Origin: an uncultured Bacteroidota bacterium
GTDB taxonomy: Bacteria; Bacteroidota; Bacteroidia; NS11-12g; UBA9320
DNA: 5,523 nucleotides
Direction: 5' to 3'
Assembly (NCBI GenBank): GCA_913056425.1
Contig: CAJXLR010000140.1
Location: forward strand, 1-5,523
Part shown: positions 1-5,523 of the stretch, piece after piece
Numbering within the stretch: the first letter of the stretch is position 1
Layout of the letters: each line of letters begins with the position of its first letter
Notes under the pieces: generated by a model
Told to the model about the DNA's origin: nothing
Seen by the model: only the letters and a program-made list of their open reading frames with translations
The model's database searches: none
Position numbers and translations under genes: made by a program

Positions 1-661
1 CGACAACACTATCCACTTTTGGTGTGAAGCCCGGATTTAAGTTGATAACAATTGTTCCATTATCAAACACAAAAGCAAAACTGTCTAAACCAATTTCGCC
101 TAGCGTGGTTGCATTTCTAATATCGTATCCAACGTTCACACACGTGTCGTAAAAACTAATTTTCGCTGACGGTGTTTGACGAACCATAACCATGGTGGAG
201 TCTTCAATGAAACATCCTGCATCATCAATTATGGATATGGAGTACAATGTTGATTTTGACGGGTTAGCAAATGGCTTTACACCATTAGGGTTGGAAAGAC
301 TATCTGTTGGCGACCATTGATACGTTTTAAAACCCTCTCCTCCACTTGGCAACTCTCCGATCAATACTCGATCACCCGAGCATATGTCAATTGTGTCGGT
401 CAAATCCATGATAATGGCCGGGTATAATGTAATCCATGCTGTATCGTACGATTTACAATCTCCTCGGTCGGTCTCTAATATCAATCGGTAATCCTTTTTG
501 TCCGATGTTGTATTCTTTGCGTTGAAGTAAGTATTCGAAGAATCCGCGTCAGCTATCCAAGTGGGGTTAAGCCATTTATACTGCGCTCCCGGCATGGATG
601 GCGAACCGATAGATATATCGACATCACTACAAGCAATGGTATCTCTTCCGGCGTTCACCAA
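1..661 (-). other. Three PKD/Ig-like domains, the last cut by the window edge
   Basis: Domain 1 (about 1513-1591) has DTIAC (C1522), YKW (1539-1541) and C1580. Domain 2 (about 1593-1672) is the most typical: C1605-SGD, YQWSP (1625-1629), a Pro/Asn-rich middle, LYSISIID and AGC (C1661), then a STMVMV strand. Domain 3 (from about 1676) has C1685 and FVFDNG (1708-1713), resembling the 'w.FGDG' turn of PKD domains, and runs off the edge. Such tandem domains lie near the C-terminus of many Bacteroidota surface proteins, so the gene may end soon beyond the window. Confidence 0.7.
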
Positions 662-3600
662 GTGGATTCTTCCAACGGGTTGATACGTTGGACTACATAC
701 GCAATTTGTTGAGTCTACAACAAACAGCAAGTTGCACGTATTGAATGATGTTGTTTCAAATGAAATCGTTCGGGAGATCCAATTCCAATCTATTTGTTGT
801 ATTAGTGTATCAGCATAAACAGTTTCTTCTCCAACATCTTGAATCCCATTTCCATTGGTATCTGCCACGATTTTTACCGGGAATACGATTCCGCTGTCCT
901 TTAAGGCTCCTGTATTAGAAATTCTGTAACTCAACTGAATCAACTCTCCGTTTGATGTTGCTGTAGATTGAGCACTGGTTACATTTATAAAGTAGTCTCC
1001 TTTAATTATCGAATCTAATTGTAAGTCAGAACTCGTACTTACGTCTATTAGGCAAATAGAGCTATCTCTTACGCAAAGTGCGGGCTGAGAAACAACTGAT
1101 TGAAGGTAAATCTGAGTAGGTCCGCAGCTTAGTTCTGAAGGCACAACAAAAGTTCTGTAATCAAAAACAACCGAATCCCCAGGTTGGATGCCCGATGGAA
1201 TCTTCCAAGAGGCGACATAGCGAGAAGTGTTCTCGATTTTTGCTCCAGATGTAGGTGCGTTATGGCGTTTTACTATATAGTTGGTATCAACGTACACTCC
1301 CTTGGGTAAGATTAGCTGGACATAATCGTTTACTCCAGTGGTATCCGGACCTAGATTCAAGAATGCAATTTGATTGTCGCCATTATAATTACAAACATTA
1401 ACCGGCTCTTTTTCAAATTCTACATAACTGAAGTACGGTTTAACAATGCCTGTGATATCCACGGGTCTACTCGCAGCGTAGTTACTAAGTACGTCATCAC
1501 CACAGCGCAACTTTCCTCCCGGTCTTACGAGGAAATAGGTTGAACTTACAAAATCACAGTTGGTTGTATACGGGAAGCGTATAGTATATTCATTCACACC
1601 TCCTGCTGTAACACCTTTCAATCCCTCTGTTTTCAAGTAAGAACTATTCGAGGAAATATCCCATCGATACTTGCCAGCCCCTAAATTGGTTGGGTTAGAA
1701 ACTAAAAACGAGTCGTTCAGAGCAGTTAGATACACCCAGGCCGAATCAGCCACAACAAATCCCTCTGGCAAGAACAAGTCCAGACTTAAATCAAACGCAC
1801 GTGCGCTGCCCAAGTTTTTTACGGTAACGTCAAAATACACATCCGAGCATAGATCAATAATTGTGTCGCTCAGGCTAACTTCGGGAGTGAGCAATGTGTT
1901 TTTGGGTGTATAGTAAAGTGTTTTTTCGATTCCTATACACGCTGCATTAGCTAAACTATCCGGATAGTCGCGACAATCATGGCCCAGATACAACTTAAAA
2001 CTATCCCGATCACAACTGGTGTAAACAGCACGTATCAAGTACGACTTACTTTTAAGAGAGTTTAAGTCGCCTAATTGAAAGATCTTGTTATCTACCTGAA
2101 CCGGCTTTCCCGTGCTCACATCTACAATAGATTCAATACGAGTATTACCATTGTCTTCGTAAGACAACCAAACATTCTCTGAACCTGCCGTGGATGACGC
2201 ATTCGTAATATTAACTTGCCAAACAGCAGTATCCGAATCTGCACTCACATCATCTGAGAGTGTTGTGATGGTCACATCAGGTGGCTCATACAAAATCTCG
2301 TCTCTATGCACTGGGTTGAACACCGTCTGGTATCCGTTACCCATGAAGCCTAATTCTTTTAATCTATACCCGTAGTATATGTTCGAATATCCTTTACGAG
2401 CTTCACAGTTGGGTCGTAAAGTGTAATAACAAACTCCATAAAACCCATCATCACTGGCTTCAAACGCTCCTCCTTGATCATCAAAATAGCTCGAGATATC
2501 AAACTCAAGAGTATCGCCACGCTGACCCGTTTGTTTGACGGAATCTATAAAGCGATAAGCTCTGCCCCCAGTCCCGGCTGTACGGTAATCGTAAACCCGC
2601 ACTCGCGTAATATCGAAACCCACTGGTGGGATAACGTACAGAATATCCGCACGCGCCCATTTACGATACTCTCTCGGGAAAATATTACCCCCTGCATAGT
2701 TACTGCAACATCGTCCAACCGAGAGATAATAGTTCTGTGACACAACCAGTTCATCACAGCCTTTTGAGCTATAGACACCTCTACAACAGTTTGTAAAGTA
2801 AGATCCAAGTAGAACGAACTTTCCGGAAAACGAGTCGCATTGATAACGCTGGTTTGCCGGTGGATTCGCTCTGGTATGCAAATAGAAACTATTGGTAAGC
2901 TCTATTTCGCTTAAGAAGTTACCAGGGTTTTCTGCAACCGTATACTTGACAATAAACTCAATACTGTCTTTGGTGGTGTAACTAAAACCACTGTACAGTG
3001 GACATTTTGCGCTTATTAGCGCCGACACACCTAAATCAAATTCAAAGGTGCGATGATTACCTACCGTTGCGTAGCTTGAACCAATATCATTACATGAGTA
3101 AAGTTGCTTGCCACCTCTAAATATTCGAATCCGTGCATCGGCTACTGCCAGATATTTACCATACGGAATGTACGAACTTGCCGTCAGGTGTTTCCATGTC
3201 GTTACACTACCCAACGCATTAATCTTGCCCCTAAATACGGTTTGGACAGTATCGCCATATGTAGCTCTTTCTGTTCGTATATTATCCATATCCAACGAAC
3301 CCGTAGCATCCGGTAATCCATTGTTGTCATTATCAGCTAATCCATAGCTAATTCGCTCAACAGAGAAATCACTAAATCGCAAACCGCTGCTACACTGTTT
3401 ATCACAGTGGACCTTAATCGAACCGGTATAACAAAAATTCCTAAAAACACAGGCGTTGCTGCACGTAGCATCCGGTGTATAGTTCACATTAAGATTGAAG
3501 TTGACAGCTTTATTTACCGAAAGGTTAGAACAATCACCAATTAAGTTCAGCACTAAGTCTGCATTGACCAAGCTGATAGGTACTCTTCCTTTGAACTGTG

Positions 3601-4444
3601 CGTGCACACTGTCCCCCACCATTTTTACACTGTTGGGAGTCCAAGTCTGTCCGGTATGAGTTCTAAATTCTACGTCGGTTTTATTCAACGAGTGTTTTAA
3701 TCCTCCAGGTAGTTCGACATAAACATCAAGTACTGATTTAGTTGAATTCCCGAGCAAACTTCCTGTAGTTACTGTGAATAGGAACTTTGCGGTGTCTTTG
3801 TCAACTATATCAGTCGGGCCATAACTGGTCATGGCTAAACCGTGATAGTAACCTGTGGACCCCCACTTTTCAGTTTGGCTAATCTTGGTATTACATTGAT
3901 CAAAACACTCTGTGGTAAACTTCCACCTGTGAGCGTAAAAGGACGTGAAACATGAACTTACACAACATGAATTACTTTCCCAGTCGAGATAAATGGTATC
4001 ACCGGGTAGCAATACACCTAAGTCGAGATCCATGGATGCTATGGGGTTATTACCCAGGCAGGAAAGAATGCCAGATGTAAGATTTAAACGAGTCTTTACA
4101 ATATTGACTCTCTGAGCGCTCCCTGATTTGCCCCGTCGCAATCGCAAGCTTGATGTGTCCATGGATGACAACCCACTTCCGTAAAAACCGGAACTCGCAC
4201 TTTGGAAAATGGATATCAGAACGTTTCGAGCCGAGTCGTCGCCTGTATTGACAACGACAAGACCATTTTGAACCGGTGTATTCGCATCAAAGCATGCGTT
4301 GAGTTTTGAGCTAGGTATAACCGATAAGGCCGGTGCAATGGTCTTGAGGCTTACTTGTGTGTTGTAACTGGTTGTAGAACAAATTTTCCCATTACATCCC
4401 CAGTTCAGTTTTAAGATGATCCAAGCTGATTGCACTTTACAATC
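1..4444 (-). CDS. Continuation of giant secreted DUF11/PKD-like surface protein, C-terminus beyond left edge
   Basis: I translated this frame codon by codon from 4444 to position 2 and found no stop. It is open from just after a TGA at 4454-4456. Joined to the N-terminal part with one restored base, the protein is at least 1,731 residues (numbering used in all entries). In order it shows: a Cys-rich region with CC doublets (about 405-435); a DUF11-like unit (466-556); a Cys cluster (578-601); an Asp/Asn-rich loop (621-635); a Cys- and Tyr-rich stretch (about 790-960); two adjacent DUF11-like units (1105-1250 and 1253-1357); a further DUF11-like stretch with a second Asp/Asn loop (1445-1457); and three PKD/Ig-like domains (1513-1731). 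There is no membrane segment or enzyme motif. Such proteins in Bacteroidota usually end in a T9SS sorting or gliding-motility-associated C-terminal domain; here that end is outside the window. Adhesin or surface-structure function is inference. The start of this entry is not a start codon but the estimated point of the frame break. Confidence 0.88.
824..862 (-). other. Asp/Asn-rich calcium-loop candidate (residues 1445-1457)
   Basis: DTNGNGIQDVGEE matches the D-x-[ND]-G-[ND]-G-x-x-D-x-x-E spacing of an EF-hand-like loop and is common in DUF11 and SdrD-B-like bacterial surface proteins. Calcium stabilisation of the fold is inferred, not shown. Confidence 0.6.
1124..1438 (-). repeat. DUF11-like unit 5 (residues 1253-1357)
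   Basis: It is adjacent to unit 4. It has NVCNYNGD (C1268), the turn LPKG (1296-1299) 28 residues later, PGDSVVFDYRTF and a closing Cys in SELSCG (C1357), 61 residues after the turn. The region after it (about 1385-1500) looks like one more DUF11-type domain (NGELIQLSYRISNTGALKDS) but lacks the LPxG turn. Confidence 0.6.
1445..1882 (-). repeat. DUF11-like unit 4 (residues 1105-1250)
   Basis: It opens with DLCSDVYFDVTVKN (C1116) and has the turn LPEG (1142-1145), 26 residues from the Cys as in unit 1. It then has TNCD (1211-1214) and closes with VDITGI (1245-1250). It includes a longer insert between turn and closing Cys (71 residues). Overall it matches unit 1 best among all copies. Confidence 0.65.
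2705..2788 (-). other. Cys cluster 3 (residues 803-830)
   Basis: Five cysteines in 28 residues, spaced CC-x8-C-x15-CC, with a CC doublet at each end (TNCCRG and GRCCSN). It lies in a Tyr-rich region that matches no domain I recognise. Confidence 0.6.
3290..3334 (-). other. Asp/Asn-rich calcium-loop candidate (residues 621-635)
   Basis: The stretch DNDNNGLPDATGSLD has acidic or amide side chains at alternating positions and a central Gly, like the loops of dockerins and thrombospondin type 3 repeats. Calcium binding is inference. It is followed by an RxxYGDTV strand, so it sits between beta domains. Confidence 0.5.
3392..3463 (-). other. Cys cluster 2 (residues 578-601)
   Basis: Five cysteines in 24 residues, spaced C-x3-C-x5-C-x8-C-x3-C. 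It begins right after unit 3 and ends just before the loop at 621-635. The order of CxxxC pairs at both ends recalls the second half of cluster 1. Confidence 0.6.
3527..3799 (-). repeat. DUF11-like unit 3 (residues 466-556)
   Basis: It has a KSVLDVYVELPGGL core (LPGG at 495-498), a DSVHAQF strand and the closing NLIGDCS (550-556), 60 residues after the turn. The leading Cys is absent. It is diverged, and assignment rests on the order and spacing of these landmarks. Confidence 0.55.
3893..3967 (-). other. Cys cluster 1 (residues 410-434)
   Basis: Five cysteines in 25 residues, spaced CC-x3-C-x14-C-x3-C. It follows PGDTIYLDW. In an exported protein these are probably disulfides; the CC pair and the CxxxC pair could also hold a metal. 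Confidence 0.6.
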
Positions 4445-5193
4445 TGTAAAGTGTCAACGATTGTAACGCTCTCACCGGGGGAAAGGTATCGATCTTTATT
4501 ACCTACGGAGATGAATGAAATCGAGTCAAAAACGGTTGTGTCTCCTGAGGTTACCCCACCGGTAGTTGAAATTCTCTCTATTCCGGACTGAAAACTCTGA
4601 GTGACATTGAAACGTTTAAGTGCACCTTTTCCGTCGTTTTTTATCGTGTACGTGCGAACGAATACTTCGCCTAAACTTCCATTATAGAACTGATTTGTAA
4701 TCCCGGTAATGTTTACAACAGGCTGATTAATTGTAAGTGGAAGTGATGAATGTGTTGTGCTACCACCTGAATAGATTCCTACAGCTTTAACCCGAGGAAT
4801 TCCCCCATTGCTCATATACGATAATATGTCACAATCGGCCACCAATGACACCTTAAGTGATGCACTGGATGCCACACCGAGCTGAGGTAGCGAGAATACC
4901 GGCTTTTGTAAATTGGGAACTGTCTTTTCCGATACACCGTTCCCGGACAAACTTCCCAAAACATAAGAAAGACCTTGAGGTAAATCGAGTTGAAGATCGA
5001 CCCCACTTAAGCTACCTGTAGTAATATTCCGTACATCCAGCTCAATAGTTTCGCTTGTTCCACAAACATCAATCGATGAAGGTAGCGTAGTGGTTATGTT
5101 TACTTTGGACTGAGCAAATGCATAGTTTGCTGCACCAGCAACAAGCACACCTATGAAGATAGATGTTATCCAACTACGACAGTTCGACCACAT
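4411..5193 (-). CDS. N-terminal part of giant secreted DUF11-like repeat protein (frame breaks near 4444)
   Basis: This 260-codon frame is the beginning of the giant surface protein that continues in the next entry. It starts with a Sec signal peptide (residues 1-27, ending AFA before QS). The ATG is the first one after an in-frame TAG at 5224-5226, so the start is well fixed; no Shine-Dalgarno is visible, as is common in Bacteroidota. Residues 33-165 form a DUF11-like beta-sandwich unit with C44, an LPQG turn at 71-74 and ADCD at 119-122. Residues 166-252 form a second unit with FQSG at 201-204 and PGESV at 239-243. The frame then runs through about ten residues that do not fit and stops at 4411-4413, while coding clearly continues in another frame. 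I therefore read the stop as the result of a one-base deletion or sequencing error, not as a natural end. The role is inferred to be surface adhesion or structure; no catalytic motif is seen. Confidence 0.85.
   Translation of the reverse strand: MWSNCRSWITSIFIGVLVAGAANYAFAQSKVNITTTLPSSIDVCGTSETIELDVRNITTGSLSGVDLQLDLPQGLSYVLGSLSGNGVSEKTVPNLQKPVFSLPQLGVASSASLKVSLVADCDILSYMSNGGIPRVKAVGIYSGGSTTHSSLPLTINQPVVNITGITNQFYNGSLGEVFVRTYTIKNDGKGALKRFNVTQSFQSGIERISTTGGVTSGDTTVFDSISFISVGNKDRYLSPGESVTIVDTLQIVKCNQLGSS
4439..4453 (-). other. Frameshift site: one base missing
   Basis: The N-terminal frame and the long downstream frame are both open only between the TGA at 4454-4456 and the TAA at 4411-4413, so the shift must fall there. 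Adding one base at the CAG at 4444-4446 gives DTLQ-DCK. Adding one T to the TTT run at 4448-4450 gives DTFT-DCK. Either restores the (D/N)C that closes the other repeat units, at the expected distance (51 residues after FQSG, against 50 after LPQG in unit 1). I see no slippery heptamer in the overlap that would favour programmed -1 frameshifting. Confidence 0.8.
4439..4698 (-). repeat. DUF11-like unit 2 (residues 166-252)
   Basis: The unit follows unit 1 directly. It lacks the leading Cys, has FQSG (201-204) at the place of LPxG, then PGESVTIVDT and, after correction of the frame, DC (251-252). Spacing from the turn to the closing Cys is 51 residues, as in unit 1 (50). The frameshift falls at its end. 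Confidence 0.55.
4699..5097 (-). repeat. DUF11-like unit 1 (residues 33-165)
   Basis: This is the clearest copy of the repeated unit. It has C44, then 26 residues to the turn LPQG (71-74), a NLQKPVFSLPQL strand, and ADCD (119-122), closing with VVNITGI (159-165). It is a protein-level repeat only; the DNA is not conserved between copies. Its closest relative in the window is unit 4, which shares the closing NCD...VDITGI pattern. Confidence 0.7.
5113..5193 (-). other. Sec signal peptide of the giant protein
   Basis: Residues 1-27 have a short polar start with one Arg (R6), a hydrophobic core (SIFIGVLVAGAANY) and a small-residue cleavage site AFA followed by Q28-S29. No Cys follows the cleavage site, so it is a signal-peptidase-I type peptide and not a lipoprotein. 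This fixes the start codon and shows export from the cytoplasm, which T9SS substrates require. Confidence 0.85.
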
Positions 5194-5216
5194 AAGCTTC
5201 GAAGTTACAAAATATC

Positions 5217-5234
5217 CAACTAACTAGTTAGCTG
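5217..5234. repeat. Palindrome in the spacer between the two genes
   Basis: CTAACTAGTTAG (5220-5231) is a perfect 12-bp palindrome, extended by two further pairs beyond one mismatch. It lies in the 45-bp spacer, just after the upstream stop codon. On the minus strand it is followed by GATATTTTG, so a weak A+T-rich terminator hairpin or a protein-binding site is possible. The stem is too weak for a confident call. No TTG/TAnnTTTG promoter with correct spacing is present in the spacer, which favours read-through from the upstream gene. Confidence 0.35.
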
Positions 5235-5238
5235 AATT

Positions 5239-5523
5239 TTATGGTCGTATTAACTTAACAACTTCTTTTTCAGCTCCATCCACCTGCAGGATATACATAC
5301 CTGAAGCTAAGTGACCTAGGTTAATCGTATGCAATGTGTTCGTGCTAAGTTTCTGACACCATACTTCTTCTCCAATAGCATTCACGATGGTGGTTTCGTA
5401 TGATGTGTTATCAGCGCCAGGGATAAAGATTCTTATATAATATTCAACAGGTTTAGGATATACAGTGAATTATTTTATATCCATGAAGATTGCAGGATTA
5501 ATTGGTGGCAACTCTTTGTACAT
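5239..5523 (-). CDS. C-terminal end of a T9SS-exported protein with type A sorting domain; in-frame stop inside
   Basis: This is the 3' end of a gene that enters from the right edge. After the interruption it reads FTVYPKPV, then an IVNAIGEEVW strand, INLGHLASGMYILQV and finally KEVVKLIRP before TAA at 5239-5241. That is the usual order of the T9SS type A sorting domain: a YPNPV-like opening, a 'G..v' turn, an 'L..G.Y...v' strand and a terminal Lys/Arg-rich strand. The domain directs secretion across the outer membrane and is normally removed or anchored at the surface. The domain is near full length (about 77 residues). The opening motif is YPKPV, with Lys in place of the usual Asn. A TAA at 5470-5472 is in frame with the domain and separates it from the preceding 17 codons (ELPPINPAIF and so on), so the gene is either inactivated here or carries a sequencing error. 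What the rest of the protein does cannot be told. Its stop lies 45 bp before the next gene on the same strand. Confidence 0.75.
5470..5472 (-). other. In-frame TAA before the T9SS sorting domain
   Basis: The TAA sits one codon before FTVYPKPV, in the frame that is open from the right edge. The other two frames of this strand close earlier (TAA at 5476-5478 and at 5498-5500), so a single base substitution is the simplest explanation. A one-base deletion would instead join the domain to a YKI-FTVYPKPV reading, but that frame also has a stop within 30 bp. Confidence 0.65.

Noticed and set aside
1671..1913. Plus-strand open frame of 80 codons
   Set aside because: It lies antisense to DUF11-like unit 4, whose frame is clearly coding; its translation has no recognisable motif.
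2190..2375. Plus-strand open frame of 61 codons
   Set aside because: Antisense shadow of the giant gene with no independent support.
2474..2808. Open frames on both strands (2474-2740 plus, 2545-2808 minus)
   Set aside because: Both overlap the continuous coding frame of the giant gene in other frames; no start signal or known domain.
3104..3347. Two overlapping plus-strand open frames
   Set aside because: Both lie opposite the coding strand at the Asp/Asn loop region, and two frames open at once suggests base-composition shadows.
4411..4453. Programmed -1 ribosomal frameshift
   Set aside because: No X-XXY-YYZ heptamer occurs in the region where both frames are open, and this is not known for such surface proteins.
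4812..5006. Minus-strand open frame of 64 codons inside the N-terminal part
   Set aside because: Out of frame with the signal-peptide-bearing gene and inside DUF11-like unit 1, which is clearly coding.
5194..5238. Bacteroidota-type promoter (TTG and TAnnTTTG) before the giant gene
   Set aside because: TATTTTGT at 5207-5214 of the minus strand is only a partial match and no TTG lies at the proper distance upstream.
5470..5472. TAA read as a sense codon (altered genetic code)
   Set aside because: The same gene ends in TAA right after a complete sorting domain, and no other TAA occurs in frame in about 1,480 codons of the giant gene.
1..5523. A CRISPR array, mobile element, RNA gene or novel defence or metabolic system
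   Set aside because: No direct DNA repeats, transposase or integrase motifs, tRNA-like folds or enzyme motifs are seen; the window is explained by two surface-protein genes.

Overview
The window is almost entirely minus-strand coding sequence from a secreted, repeat-built surface protein, most likely of a Bacteroidota bacterium (Saprospiria, Cytophagia or Flavobacteriia type; I cannot place it more finely). Three things point there. One is a type IX secretion (T9SS) type A C-terminal sorting domain at the right edge. The second is a very large protein made of DUF11-like beta-sandwich units followed by PKD/Ig-like domains. The third is the absence of a Shine-Dalgarno-like sequence before the large gene. 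The window looks like a short contig, since both genes run off its ends.

Layout, read in the direction of transcription (right to left). Positions 5523-5239 hold the C-terminal end of an upstream gene whose last 77 residues form a T9SS type A sorting domain; an in-frame TAA at 5472-5470 lies just before that domain. A 45-bp spacer (5238-5194) contains a 12-bp perfect palindrome and no convincing promoter. From 5193 to the left edge runs one giant gene of at least 1,731 codons, beginning with a clear signal peptide and lacking its C-terminus. As read, its frame is broken once, near 4444-4450: the N-terminal 260-codon frame stops at 4411, while the frame used from about 4453 down to position 1 stays open for over 1,480 codons. 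One missing base explains this.

The giant protein contains at least five diverged copies of a roughly 90-145 residue unit (a frequent leading Cys, a central LPxG-like turn, a closing (D/N)C). It also has three five-cysteine clusters, two Asp/Asn-rich calcium-loop candidates, and three PKD/Ig-like domains next to the left edge. This fits an exported adhesin-like or cell-surface protein; T9SS export is inferred from the neighbour and the family, because its own sorting domain would lie outside the window. The two genes are close enough to be co-transcribed. I found no RNA genes, mobile elements or CRISPR arrays, and no evidence for a new defence or metabolic system. The notable points are the two reading-frame lesions and the repeat architecture.
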